Part shown: in pieces, positions 47,531-56,611 of the stretch
Position numbering within the stretch: the first letter of the stretch is position 1
Layout: each line of letters starts with the position of its first letter
Source: Pseudoalteromonas sp. DL-6
GTDB lineage: Bacteria; Pseudomonadota; Gammaproteobacteria; Enterobacterales; Alteromonadaceae
Reading direction: 5' to 3'
Assembly (NCBI RefSeq): GCF_004328665.1
Contig: NZ_CP019770.1
Span: 1,178,001-1,242,000 of the forward strand
DNA: 64,000 nt
Made by a program: the position numbers and the translations under genes
The notes under the pieces: model-generated
The model's database searches: none
Seen by the model: only the letters and a program-made list of their open reading frames with translations
What the model was told of the DNA's origin: nothing

Positions 47531-48571
47531 ATGAGTTTAGCTCAAACTATTATGCCTGAAGGTTATATTTTCCCTCCTAAGCCGGCACCGTTAACACAAG
47601 ACGAAAAAGGCGAATATAAAGCGCGTATAAAACAATTACTGCAAGAGAAAAACGCGGTACTTGTTGCTCATTATTACACTGATCCTGAAATTCAAGCACT
47701 TGCTGAAGAAACGGGCGGCTGTGTAGCCGATTCACTCGAAATGGCACGTTTTGGCGCTCGCCATGAAGCCGACATAATCATCGTCGCGGGTGTACGTTTT
47801 ATGGGTGAAACCGCTAAAATTTTAACGCCTAACAAAACCGTGGTGATGCCTACACTTGAAGCAACCTGTTCATTAGATATTGGTTGCCCTGTGGATGAGT
47901 TTTCAGCGTTTTGTGATCAACACCCAGATCGTAAAGTGGTGGTATACGCTAATACCTCTACCGCGGTTAAAGCGCGCGCTGATTGGATAGTTACCTCATC
48001 GTGTGCACTTGAAATAGTAGAGCACTTAGATGAGCAAGGTGAAAAGATTATATGGGGCCCAGATAAACATTTAGGCAGCTATATTCAAAAGAATACTGGC
48101 GCCAATATGATCATGTGGAACGGCGCATGTATCGTACATGATGAATTTAAAACTAAAGCGCTAAAAGATTTTAAAGTATTGCATCCAGATGCGGGCGTAT
48201 TGGTGCATCCAGAATCACCGGCTGAAATTGTTGAACTCGCTGATGCTGTTGGCTCTACTAGCCAGCTTATTAAAGCAGCGCAAACTATGCCTAATAAAAG
48301 GTTTATTGTGGCAACCGATCGCGGTATTTTTTATAAAATGCAGCAACTATGCCCAGATAAAGAGTTTTTTGAAGCGCCAACGGCTGGTAGCGGCGCTACA
48401 TGTAAAACTTGTGCTCACTGCCCTTGGATGGCAATGAACGGCTTACAAGCGATTGAGGAAGCACTGATTGATGCCAGCGGTAAAGAAGTGTTTGTTGACA
48501 TGGATTTGCGCGAAGGCGCACTTAAATCATTAAATCGCATGCTAGATTTTACAGCTAACATGGCAAAATAA
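47531..48571 (+). CDS. nadA: Quinolinate synthase A
   Basis: The 346-residue enzyme condenses iminoaspartate with dihydroxyacetone phosphate to give quinolinate in NAD synthesis. Its 4Fe-4S ligands are the Cys in [10 protein letters not shown], in [10 protein letters not shown] and in [17 protein letters not shown]. Other family motifs are [18 protein letters not shown] and [12 protein letters not shown]. An in-frame GTG at 47519 adds four residues; ATG 47531 is preferred although its ribosome-binding site (GAG) is weak. Confidence 0.96.
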   Translation: MSLAQTIMPEGYIFPPKPAPLTQDEKGEYKARIKQLLQEKNAVLVAHYYTDPEIQALAEETGGCVADSLEMARFGARHEADIIIVAGVRFMGETAKILTPNKTVVMPTLEATCSLDIGCPVDEFSAFCDQHPDRKVVVYANTSTAVKARADWIVTSSCALEIVEHLDEQGEKIIWGPDKHLGSYIQKNTGANMIMWNGACIVHDEFKTKALKDFKVLHPDAGVLVHPESPAEIVELADAVGSTSQLIKAAQTMPNKRFIVATDRGIFYKMQQLCPDKEFFEAPTAGSGATCKTCAHCPWMAMNGLQAIEEALIDASGKEVFVDMDLREGALKSLNRMLDFTANMAK

Positions 48572-48597
48572 TAAATGGCAATATAATGCATTAGATA

Positions 48598-48626
48598 AAG
48601 GCGATACTCAGGTATCGCCTTTTTTA
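48598..48626 (+). terminator. Intrinsic terminator after nadA
   Basis: The stem aaggcgatac / gtatcgcctt is followed by TTTTT. Confidence 0.92.
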
Positions 48627-48686
48627 TTTGCTTATGGGTGGTTAGTTTGATTATTGAGCAGTTAAAAGCGTGATGTTAAAAAGGCC

Positions 48687-48715
48687 TTGCACCAAGCAAG
48701 TGTATTTCATACTAT
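48687..48715 (+). promoter_or_regulatory. Promoter of tRNA-Ser
   Basis: TTGCAC, 17 bp, TACTAT, then a GC-rich discriminator (agcgcgc). The start would be near 48722, 20 bp before the tRNA. The -35 hexamer is the same as that of the tRNA-Lys array. Confidence 0.75.
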
Positions 48716-48741
48716 AGCGCGCTGTTGCAATGCAACATTGT

Positions 48742-48831
48742 GGAGAGATGGCTGAGTGGCTGAAGGCGCACGCCTGGAAAGTGTGTTTAGGTTAATCCCT
48801 AACGAGGGTTCGAATCCCTCTCTCTCCACCA
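48742..48831 (+). tRNA. tRNA-Ser (GGA)
   Basis: 90 nt with acceptor GGAGAGA, the long variable arm typical of serine tRNAs, anticodon loop CTGGAAA (anticodon GGA) and encoded CCA. Confidence 0.96.
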
Positions 48832-48843
48832 TCATTCTATATT

Positions 48844-48869
48844 AGGACGTCTCAGGACGTCCTTTTTTG
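48844..48869 (+). terminator. Intrinsic terminator after tRNA-Ser
   Basis: The stem aggacgt / acgtcct with loop ctcagg-type centre is followed by six T. Confidence 0.88.
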
Positions 48870-48883
48870 TGCCTGTAATAAAG

Positions 48884-50533
48884 TTAAGCGTGTTGGCTTT
48901 GTACTTGGCGTTTGTCTTTACGCTGATGTTTTAATGTATACATTCGTTGGTCGGCTAAGGTTAAGCAAGCTTTATAGTCACTACATTCCTCACTACTTGC
49001 TAAGCCATAACTCACGCCTGATAACGGCCAGTTTTTCTGAACTTGTTGATGAATATAATTTAACGATTCGTTGATGCTCAGGGTGAGTTGGCCGAGCTGT
49101 TGTGCTGATTTAACGTTACACACACAAATAAACTCATCACCGCCAGTTCTGCATACCTCACCTTTATCGGCTAACGCGCTTTTAATTAACCGTGTAACTT
49201 CAATGAGTAGTTTGTCACCGTGAGCATGACCTAGGTGATCGTTAACGCTTTTAATATTGTCGCAATCTATAAACACTATGAGGTAAAAATTATCTAAGTT
49301 ATCGAGCACTTGTTGTAATTGCAGCCGGTTTCCTACTTTGGTGAGTGGATCAATGCGTGATAACTCTAGCGCTTTTATATAATTGTTTTGCTTTATTTTT
49401 AGCCATTCAGATAAAGAAAGCAAAATACAGATACAATCAATGGCCAGAGCAATAAGCACCCATAATTCAGGTGAACTTATTTCTATTAAATTTAGGTGCG
49501 ATAAAATAAAAATAACCAAGGATAAGCTATAAACAAGGTTGCCAGTTAAAAAGTATTTCGCTCTAAAGTCCTTCATCCCCAGCATTGTAAAGCCAAGCTT
49601 TAAGCTTAAATACACCCAAATTGCAGCGAGGAAGTGAGCTAAATAGAACACCCAATGAAAGGATAAAAATAGGTTTAAAAAACCACAGGCAAGTGCCGTT
49701 ATGGAAAAGTACTTTAAAAATCGGCTAATACCAGTACGGGTATGTTGGTCAAAGTTAAATAAGTAATAGGCAAATGAGCTGGCAGAGGCAATAGCAAAGG
49801 CAAAAATATACATGCCAAAGTAATGGGTGTTAATCGCATGGTAATTAAAAAGTAGCGCAGCTATCCCCGCTGCGAATGCCCAACCAATGCCATGTAACCC
49901 TATGTAACCTGCACAAAATAATGCCACGCGATGTCGTGTTTTAAAAAACATGATCAAGGCCATGCAAGCCAAGGTTAGCATTATCGTTATAGACACTAAG
50001 CTTAATGAATTGATATAAAACTGAAGTTTAACAAACCTAGATTGAGGAATAACGTTAATGCTGACAGGTTTGGCAAAGTGCTTAGCATTAACATAAAGCC
50101 ATAAAACACCGTGTGAATTAGCTTCTAGTTGTAATTCAAAAGCTCGGCTGTGCATTACAATGGCTGATGGGCTGGCACTATCTTGTGAAAAGTCAGCGAC
50201 TTTTCTGATCCCACTAGCATCTTGATAAAAAGCAACGCCACTATCTAAGTAATTAACTTGGGGTATTATATACCAGCGTCCAGCGCTCGTTGTGGTTAAA
50301 CTAATTTTTGCTATTGCACTGCCATTCGCACTGTACAGCGAAGTGATGGGAGTATTAACATTGTTATAGGCATTAACGAGTTGCTCACCTTGGATTGGTT
50401 TAGCTAAATCTACTTGATGCCAAATAGCTGATTTTAATTGTAAGCTGTCATGTTCGTTTAGTGTTACAGCAGATGCACTAAAACCAATGGTTTGTAGTAG
50501 CAAACAACATATTAAATTGAAAGTGTACCGCAT
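48884..50533 (-). CDS. 7TM-DISM diguanylate cyclase
   Basis: The 549-residue protein has a signal peptide and a periplasmic 7TMR-DISM extracellular domain (about 25-170). Seven transmembrane segments follow (about 180-375), then a C-terminal GGDEF domain (about 395-545) with an intact RTGGDEF motif. It should make cyclic di-GMP in response to a periplasmic ligand, often a carbohydrate in this family. An inhibitory RxxD site is not obvious. AGG precedes the ATG. Confidence 0.9.
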   Translation of the reverse strand: MRYTFNLICCLLLQTIGFSASAVTLNEHDSLQLKSAIWHQVDLAKPIQGEQLVNAYNNVNTPITSLYSANGSAIAKISLTTTSAGRWYIIPQVNYLDSGVAFYQDASGIRKVADFSQDSASPSAIVMHSRAFELQLEANSHGVLWLYVNAKHFAKPVSINVIPQSRFVKLQFYINSLSLVSITIMLTLACMALIMFFKTRHRVALFCAGYIGLHGIGWAFAAGIAALLFNYHAINTHYFGMYIFAFAIASASSFAYYLFNFDQHTRTGISRFLKYFSITALACGFLNLFLSFHWVFYLAHFLAAIWVYLSLKLGFTMLGMKDFRAKYFLTGNLVYSLSLVIFILSHLNLIEISSPELWVLIALAIDCICILLSLSEWLKIKQNNYIKALELSRIDPLTKVGNRLQLQQVLDNLDNFYLIVFIDCDNIKSVNDHLGHAHGDKLLIEVTRLIKSALADKGEVCRTGGDEFICVCNVKSAQQLGQLTLSINESLNYIHQQVQKNWPLSGVSYGLASSEECSDYKACLTLADQRMYTLKHQRKDKRQVQSQHA

Positions 50534-50698
50534 GTAATACCTAAGTTAGTGATCCTTAAAAATTATACTGCATTTTTAGCAGAATAATTATCGTTATGAC
50601 TGTTTCAGCGTATTTTTACTTAAAATGTGGCTGTTAACTTTATATCGCTCCAAGAAGATAAATAAGTGAGTGGCAAATTATTACGCTACAGTACGTTG

Positions 50699-51574
50699 TT
50701 AGCGACGCACATCTTTTGGCGCGCCGCCTTGTGGCCAGTCATTCACTTTATTGGCAAAAACAGGGCGCTCTAAATGAGAAAAATAATAAGCAATGTCTAC
50801 AGCTTGTTGATCGGTTAACATACCTTCTTGTCCCAATGGCATATTCCCTTTAATAAACGCAGCTGCGGTGTAAGTACGTGCCATGCCCGCACCATCATTA
50901 AATGACTGGTTGCCTGCAACAGCAGGGAACATGTAAGTATTATTGGGGTATAAGCCTTGTCCGTCTAGTTGGTGACAGCTTGCACAGTGCTGAGCGTAAA
51001 GGGTTTTGCCGTTACCGGCGTTTGGAATAAGCTCTTTATTAATAGTGACAAAACCTGTTTTTCCTTGCAGGTCATCTTTGCTTTTTATATTTAGTGATAA
51101 AAAGTTCATATAGCCGACGATAGCCTGCATTTGAACCGAGTCAGTAGCCAGAGGCTGGCCATTCATTGAGCGCTGAAAACAGCCATTAATTCTATCTTCT
51201 ATGGTATTTATTTTTGCATTGCGAGAGCGAAATTTAGGATACACCACATTCATCCCTACGTAGGGTGCGGCTTTAGCTACGCGTCCCTCGTTAAGATGGC
51301 AGGAACTACAATTAAGTCTATTGTTAACGTTGTTCGGAAGTTGTTTATAAGTATCAATAATCAGCAAACGACCATAACGAATGAGATCTGATTCTGGGCT
51401 AGCATCGAGATCCTTAATAGCAGGAGTGTCTAGCGTGTTAGGGTGATTTGCCGATAAGTTTATAATTGTCGGCGCATTACTTAGCACTGTTTGTAATGTT
51501 GATTGTGTTTCTTGTGAGTATACGGGCAAAGTAAATAACGTCGCTAATACAACACTAAAATGAACTTTAAACAT
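50699..51574 (-). CDS. TsdA-like dihaem cytochrome c
   Basis: The 291-residue exported protein has a signal peptide (VVLATLFTLPVYS) and two haem-binding motifs, CSSCH near 96-100 and CASCH near 190-194. A Cys 43 residues after the first haem Cys (in RINGCFQRSMNG) matches the spacing of the His/Cys-ligated haem 1 of thiosulfate dehydrogenase TsdA. Met in KGNMPLG may ligate haem 2. It may convert thiosulfate to tetrathionate or the reverse. An upstream in-frame ATG at 51586 adds four residues; MFKVHF at 51574 is preferred. Confidence 0.82.
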   Translation of the reverse strand: MFKVHFSVVLATLFTLPVYSQETQSTLQTVLSNAPTIINLSANHPNTLDTPAIKDLDASPESDLIRYGRLLIIDTYKQLPNNVNNRLNCSSCHLNEGRVAKAAPYVGMNVVYPKFRSRNAKINTIEDRINGCFQRSMNGQPLATDSVQMQAIVGYMNFLSLNIKSKDDLQGKTGFVTINKELIPNAGNGKTLYAQHCASCHQLDGQGLYPNNTYMFPAVAGNQSFNDGAGMARTYTAAAFIKGNMPLGQEGMLTDQQAVDIAYYFSHLERPVFANKVNDWPQGGAPKDVRR

Positions 51575-51801
51575 AATATAACCCAAGCTAATAATAAATA
51601 GAGTCTCACCATGACTATTGTTAGTTAAGTTTAATTAGCAGCAATGCAATTGATGAGTTTGATGATTCACGCCTATTTAAAATATAGTTAAAAACTATAT
51701 AGAAGGTTAATGATTCGGCTATTTTTTTATTAATGGATGTTTAGGGCTGGATTTTTGGCAAAAGGAAGGGGTAATTAAAGTGCCGCTGAAAAGAAGTAAT
51801 T

Positions 51802-51828
51802 AAAGCCATTTCATTGTGAAATGGCTTT
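51802..51828 (-). terminator. Stem-loop after the DUF2750 gene
   Basis: A perfect 12-bp stem (AAAGCCATTTCA / TGAAATGGCTTT) with a 3-nt loop, 10 nt after the DUF2750 stop. The T-tract on the minus strand is only three bases, so termination may be weak. Confidence 0.55.
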
Positions 51829-51838
51829 GAGCAGTTGT

Positions 51839-52228
51839 TTAATACTTGTTCTTTTTGGCACTGAGCTGTGCTTGAAACTCATCAGGAAATAAAATTGTGC
51901 CGTCGTCTTCTTCGGTAGGGAACACGGCAACCAGTAAGTCGTCTTCTTCAAGGCCTGGCGTCCAGCGGCTAAACCAATCTGTTGTTGGAATTGCTTTAGG
52001 TGTACATCCTTCCCATTCGCCGGTTGCCCATGCTTGTGCAAACTCACGGGTTGGCCATACAGGCACACAGTCGTCGTCTTCGTTAGTGAGCATGACGCAG
52101 CCGTCGTCATCATTTAAAATCCACATTTGCTTAAACTGCTGCACAGTTTCGTACATGTATGCGAGTCGTTTTTTTGCGCCAAGGCCTAAAATTACGTCGT
52201 CTTGCTTTGATAAATTGTCAGTGGTCAT
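51839..52228 (-). CDS. DUF2750 domain-containing protein
   Basis: The 129-residue acidic cytoplasmic protein matches the DUF2750 pattern: an N-terminal helix, WILNDDDGCVMLTNED, VPVWPTREFAQAWA, W-PGLEEDDLLVAVFPT and a C-terminal FPDEF. The function is unknown. ATG 52228 follows GAGAG; an upstream ATG at 52261 adds eleven residues. It lies downstream of the tetR gene on the same strand, with a 66-bp gap. Confidence 0.82.
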   Translation of the reverse strand: MTTDNLSKQDDVILGLGAKKRLAYMYETVQQFKQMWILNDDDGCVMLTNEDDDCVPVWPTREFAQAWATGEWEGCTPKAIPTTDWFSRWTPGLEEDDLLVAVFPTEEDDGTILFPDEFQAQLSAKKNKY

Positions 52229-52294
52229 TTTTGGCTCTCTCTCACTGTGGGGGGAATACAAAAGGCAGCGACATACTGCGCTTTAAAATTTAGT

Positions 52295-52873
52295 TTAGCT
52301 AATGGCTGCAAGCAGCTCATCGGCTAGTTGGTTTAGTGCGTCGGGGTCTTGATTTGTTAATGCGTAAGTGCGCAATCCATAAATACCCATAACACAAAAT
52401 CGTGCTAGTTCTATGGCACTTCGCCCATTGGTAATTTCTTTATTATCTATCGCTTTTTGTAATTGGTGCGCAAAGGCGTGCTCGTACGCCGTTAAATTAG
52501 TACGTAATACCTGGCAAATTTGTGGATCGTTACCCTCCACCTCACTAATGCTTTTTGTAAGCAAGCACACTTTAGTTGCTTCGCCGTCAATACATTCTTG
52601 CACAATGATATTAAGGTATTGTTTCAGCGTATCTAAAATACAATTACTGTGCTCAAACAGCGCCGTAAACTGTGTATTGCGATCGGTTTGGTATTGCTCC
52701 GTGGCGGCTAAAAAAATGCCTTTTTTATTACCAAATGCCCCATACAAAGAACCCGGATGTAAATGGGTGGCTTGAGTCAGTTTTTGCATACTGGTTTTTG
52801 CGTAGCCATGCAGCATAAACATGGCCATAGCTTGGCGTAGTACAAACTCTTTATCAAATTCTGCAGTTCTCAT
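52295..52873 (-). CDS. TetR family transcriptional repressor
   Basis: The 192-residue protein has an N-terminal TetR helix-turn-helix (FVLRQAMAMFMLHGYAKTSMQ to HLHPGSLYGAFGNKKGIF) and a ligand-binding helical C-domain with two Cys (Cys near 97 and 102). It is divergent from the nemA-type gene. Two palindromes in the 157-bp gap are its probable operators. By analogy with NemR it may sense electrophiles through Cys, but that is inference. Confidence 0.88.
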   Translation of the reverse strand: MRTAEFDKEFVLRQAMAMFMLHGYAKTSMQKLTQATHLHPGSLYGAFGNKKGIFLAATEQYQTDRNTQFTALFEHSNCILDTLKQYLNIIVQECIDGEATKVCLLTKSISEVEGNDPQICQVLRTNLTAYEHAFAHQLQKAIDNKEITNGRSAIELARFCVMGIYGLRTYALTNQDPDALNQLADELLAAIS

Positions 52874-52970
52874 AATGACTCTTTTAGTGGAGAGAGTAGT
52901 AATGAATAAATTTATTTTTCTTAGGCCTAGGTGGCAGTTTACGCAATCTTAAACAAAGTTTCAAAATTAT

Positions 52971-53015
52971 ACTTGAATATTCATTCAAGTGACCTTATCT
53001 TGAATGTACATTCAA
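52971..53015. promoter_or_regulatory. Two palindromic operators on the nemA promoter
   Basis: Site 1, ACTTGAATATTCATTCAAGT (52971-52990), has perfect 8-bp arms. Site 2, TTGAATGTACATTCAA (53000-53015), is a perfect 16-bp palindrome. They share the half-site TTGAAT. The likely promoter (TTGAAT at 52973, 17 bp, TATCTT at 52996) lies across them, so a bound TetR dimer would block RNA polymerase. Confidence 0.78.
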
Positions 53016-53030
53016 CAAAGGATAAATATT

Positions 53031-54074
53031 ATGTCGATTGACTTACTTTCACCTTTTAAATTAAATAACAGCATAGAACTGCAAAACCGCGTACTTATGG
53101 CTCCATTGACCCGCTGTATGGCAGATGACAATTTAGTGCCAACACAAGCCATGGTTGATTACTACGCTCGCCGTGCTGATGTAGGCTTAATTATTAGTGA
53201 AGCCATTATTATCCGTGCTGATGCTCAAGGTTATCCAAATACACCGGGTATCTTCACCAGCGAACAAATTCAAGGTTGGAAAAAAGTCACTGACGCTGTA
53301 CATGCCAATGGCGGAAAAATGTTTGCACAACTTTGGCATGTTGGCCGTGTAGCACACCCACACTTTTTTGGTGGTGATGTACTGGCGCCTTCGGCTATAG
53401 GTGTTGATGGCTCAGTACCGCGTATGCGTGAGCTGACTTATGTTACGCCAAAACCTGTAACTAAAGACGACATTAAAGGTTTAGTGGCCGATTACGCTAA
53501 AGCGGCAGAAAATGCGATGGAAGCGGGTTTTGACGGTGTAGAAATTCACGGTGCAAATGGCTATTTAATTGACCAATTTTTACATTATGCAGCAAATGAA
53601 CGTGATGACGAGTACGGCCAAACACCAGAAAACATGTCGCGCTTTGCACTGGAAGTAACCGATGCAGTTATTGATGTAGTAGGCAATGAGCGCACCGCAA
53701 TGCGCTTAACGCCAGGTGCTTATTTTAATATGAGCGAAGACAATCGCGATAAAGCAGTATTTGATTACTTATTGCCTGAGCTTGAAAACCGCAAGTTAGC
53801 TTATTTACACGGTGGTATTTTTGACGACAGCATGCGTTTTGATTCACTAGAAGGTAAATCAACCTCTGAATTTTTACGTGCCGGCTATAAAAGTACTTTA
53901 GTGGGTGTAGGGAGTTATAGTTTTGAAACTGCTAAAGAAGCGATTAACGACAATAAATTTGATTTAATTGCTATTGGTCGCCCGCTTATTGCTAATCCAG
54001 ACTACATTAGTAAAATTAAAAACGGCGAAGAAGTCACACCTTACAGTGACGAAATGCTAGCTGAATTGAAATAG
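53031..54074 (+). CDS. nemA: Old yellow enzyme family alkene reductase (NemA-like)
   Basis: The 347-residue flavoenzyme has an (alpha/beta)8 barrel with the OYE motifs MAPLTRCMADDNL, AQLWHVGRVAHPHFFGG, EIHGANGYLIDQFLH and DLIAIGRPLIANPDYI. It reduces electrophilic alkenes or nitro compounds with NAD(P)H. AAAGGA lies 7 nt before ATG 53031. TetR control is inferred from the operators. The exact substrate is uncertain. Confidence 0.9.
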   Translation: MSIDLLSPFKLNNSIELQNRVLMAPLTRCMADDNLVPTQAMVDYYARRADVGLIISEAIIIRADAQGYPNTPGIFTSEQIQGWKKVTDAVHANGGKMFAQLWHVGRVAHPHFFGGDVLAPSAIGVDGSVPRMRELTYVTPKPVTKDDIKGLVADYAKAAENAMEAGFDGVEIHGANGYLIDQFLHYAANERDDEYGQTPENMSRFALEVTDAVIDVVGNERTAMRLTPGAYFNMSEDNRDKAVFDYLLPELENRKLAYLHGGIFDDSMRFDSLEGKSTSEFLRAGYKSTLVGVGSYSFETAKEAINDNKFDLIAIGRPLIANPDYISKIKNGEEVTPYSDEMLAELK

Positions 54075-54100
54075 TAACTAATTTAGTAAAAACGATAGGG

Positions 54101-54131
54101 CACTCATGGGCAGCTATGAGTGTCTTTTTTT
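54101..54131 (+). terminator. Intrinsic terminator after nemA
   Basis: The stem CACTCAT / ATGAGTG with loop gggcagct is followed by tc and seven T. Confidence 0.88.
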
Positions 54132-54269
54132 ATACATTTATTTGCCATAATTTACTCATAATTGTTTAACCTTGCTGTCAATAAAGTTCCCCCTCGTTGT
54201 CATATTTAAAAATTAGACTGTGCCCGCTTTCATAATTACCTTTTATAATTAGAATCAAACGGGACAACA

Positions 54270-56543
54270 ATGTACGCTTTAAAAAATAAATCGATTTTGA
54301 GCATGGCTGTGGCCATGGCGGTATCAACTTCAGCTTATGCTAACGATAACGTGATAGAAGAAGTAACCGTTACTGCAAAACCAACCAGTTATGCAAACAA
54401 CGTTATTGAACCTGCCATGCTTGAGCAACAAAGCTCGGTATCGAGTGTGTTATCAGTAATAGATAACTTACCTGGCATTAGCATAAACGAAGGCGACGCA
54501 TTTGGCGGCGACGATTGGTCAACCACTATTACCATGCGTGGTTTTAGTATTGACTCAAACCAGCAGCAATTAGGTATGACGGTAGACGGTATTCCTAATG
54601 GCGGTTCTAATTATGGCGGTGGTGCTAAAGCGAATCGTTACCTAGATAGCGAAAATTTAATCACCGTGGAAGTAGGTCAAGGCACTTCAGATATTAAATC
54701 AGCCTCGTTAGAGGCACTAGGCGGTACTTTTAACTTTGTAAGTAAAGCGCCTAGCGTTGAAAAAAGCACCACTTTTGCATATGCCTCAGGCAGCCATGAC
54801 GCGAGCCGCTATTACGTTAAACACGAAACTGGCACCATTTTCGATAATACTCAAGCGTATGTAAGTTACTCGCAAACCGATACTAGCCGTTGGATTGGTT
54901 CGGGTAGCAATGGTGGTAAAGATAATCAACACGCTGAAGCGAAATTTGTCACCACCCTTGATGAGTTAACTATAACAGGGCGTTTATCTTACGATGATGT
55001 AAGCGAGACGAATTATAATAGCGTGAGCTTGGCACAATTTGAACAAACTCCAGATTGGGATCAACTAACATGGAACTGGACAGGCGTTCCGCACTTTGAC
55101 CAAATGTTTGCAGAAGGTTGGGGCACGCTGCGTGAAAACACTCTAGGGTATTTAAAGTTTGAATACGCGATTTCACCCACCTCATTGTTAACCATTAGCC
55201 CTTATTATCATAAAAACTCAGGCCGAGGCGATTGGATCCCTCCTTATTTAACGTCCCCTGTAGATGAAAATGGTAACCCAACCACAGAAGGTGGCACAAA
55301 CGCAGGCTCTTATGGCTTTACAGATAGTAATGGTAACCCACTTGCTCCCAATGCAGGTTGTACGGCTAGCTTAAACTGGCCGTGGGAGTCAGGCCCTGAG
55401 CTTAATCCTGCATGTTACGATGCTGATGCAACGCCAGTTATGTCTTATCGTCATACACATTATAATAAAGACCGTTTAGGGGTAACTGCTAATTATCAAG
55501 CAAGCATTGGCATGCACGATATTGAAGCCGGTTTTTGGTATGAGCAAAGCGACCGTGATGAGTCACGAGATTGGCATAAAGTTATAGATGCGCGCATTTA
55601 TCATCACTTTGATAACACCCCTTATTGGACGCAATATAAAAACACCTTTGAGACCGATACGCTCAAATGGTACGCCCAAGACTCAATGTCATTTGACGAC
55701 TTAACTCTTAACCTAGGGGTTAAAAAGTACTTAGTAGATATAGAAAAGTATGACCATTATCAAAACGCCACCACAGCTAAAGTAAACAGTGATTCAGACC
55801 TTCTATTTAGTGGCGGTATTTTATATCAGTTAAACAGTAACACTGAGTTATTTACCAGCTACAGCGAAAACTTTGCCGCCATTAAAGATGGTGTGCTTGA
55901 GCGCGATAGCTCTGACTTGTCAGCTATTGAGCCAGAAACCGCAGAAAATATTGATTTAGGGGTGCGTTATGACAATAACGCACTTAAATTAACGGCAACG
56001 GCCTATTCAATTGAATTTGATAACCGTATTACCTTTATAGCGCCAGGTAGCGACACGGGTGGTATTGATTACACCATAGGTACTAACGGCTCGTACCTAA
56101 ATGTGGGCGGTATTGAATCGAAAGGTTTAGAGCTATCAGCAAGTTATATGTTGAGCCCACAGTGGAATGTATATAGTTCATACACCAATAATAACTCTGA
56201 ATACAAAGGCGATGCGCCAGGGTTTGAAGCAGGAGGCAAAGTAATTGACTCAGTGGATGATTTATTTGTGCTATCAACCGATTACTACAGTGGCGATTTC
56301 CGCTTTGGTTTATCGGCTAAATACACTGGCGAGCGTGGCGATGTAGATAGCTACACCGTGGTTGATTTAAACGCAGGTTATGCAGCCGAAGTTAACGCAG
56401 GCCCGTTTAAAGCCGTTGATATTGCTTTTGTGGTTTACAACATTACTGATGAAAGCTACCTAGCGGGCGGCACAGGCAATGGAAGCACTTACTTTATTGG
56501 CGCCCCACGCACAGCAGCCGTGACGTTAACGGCCACGTTTTAA
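54270..56543 (+). CDS. TonB-dependent outer-membrane receptor
   Basis: The 757-residue protein has a signal peptide (SMAVAMAVSTSAYA) and a TonB box (IEEVTVTAKP). A plug domain follows (about 45-160, TMRGFSIDSNQQQLGMTVDG), then a 22-strand barrel ending in aromatic Phe (VTLTATF). It is followed, after a terminator, by two exported phosphoesterases. A role in uptake of a phosphorus-containing compound is plausible but not proved. No Fur or clear Pho box was found; a weak TGTCA-type pair lies at about 54173-54205. Confidence 0.85.
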   Translation: MYALKNKSILSMAVAMAVSTSAYANDNVIEEVTVTAKPTSYANNVIEPAMLEQQSSVSSVLSVIDNLPGISINEGDAFGGDDWSTTITMRGFSIDSNQQQLGMTVDGIPNGGSNYGGGAKANRYLDSENLITVEVGQGTSDIKSASLEALGGTFNFVSKAPSVEKSTTFAYASGSHDASRYYVKHETGTIFDNTQAYVSYSQTDTSRWIGSGSNGGKDNQHAEAKFVTTLDELTITGRLSYDDVSETNYNSVSLAQFEQTPDWDQLTWNWTGVPHFDQMFAEGWGTLRENTLGYLKFEYAISPTSLLTISPYYHKNSGRGDWIPPYLTSPVDENGNPTTEGGTNAGSYGFTDSNGNPLAPNAGCTASLNWPWESGPELNPACYDADATPVMSYRHTHYNKDRLGVTANYQASIGMHDIEAGFWYEQSDRDESRDWHKVIDARIYHHFDNTPYWTQYKNTFETDTLKWYAQDSMSFDDLTLNLGVKKYLVDIEKYDHYQNATTAKVNSDSDLLFSGGILYQLNSNTELFTSYSENFAAIKDGVLERDSSDLSAIEPETAENIDLGVRYDNNALKLTATAYSIEFDNRITFIAPGSDTGGIDYTIGTNGSYLNVGGIESKGLELSASYMLSPQWNVYSSYTNNNSEYKGDAPGFEAGGKVIDSVDDLFVLSTDYYSGDFRFGLSAKYTGERGDVDSYTVVDLNAGYAAEVNAGPFKAVDIAFVVYNITDESYLAGGTGNGSTYFIGAPRTAAVTLTATF

Positions 56544-56561
56544 AACGTAATAAACGTAATT

Positions 56562-56586
56562 AAGCCCATCATTGATGGGCTTTTTG
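56562..56586 (+). terminator. Intrinsic terminator after the TonB receptor
   Basis: The stem aagcccatca / tgatgggctt is followed by TTTT. Read-through would supply the next two genes. Confidence 0.85.
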
Positions 56587-56611
56587 CTATAAAAAGGTTG
56601 ATGAGAACACA

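Noticed and set aside
51897..52775. Plus-strand ORFs of 129 and 120 codons opposite DUF2750 and tetR
   Set aside because: Composition is Ser/Cys-rich and they overlap well-supported genes on the other strand.
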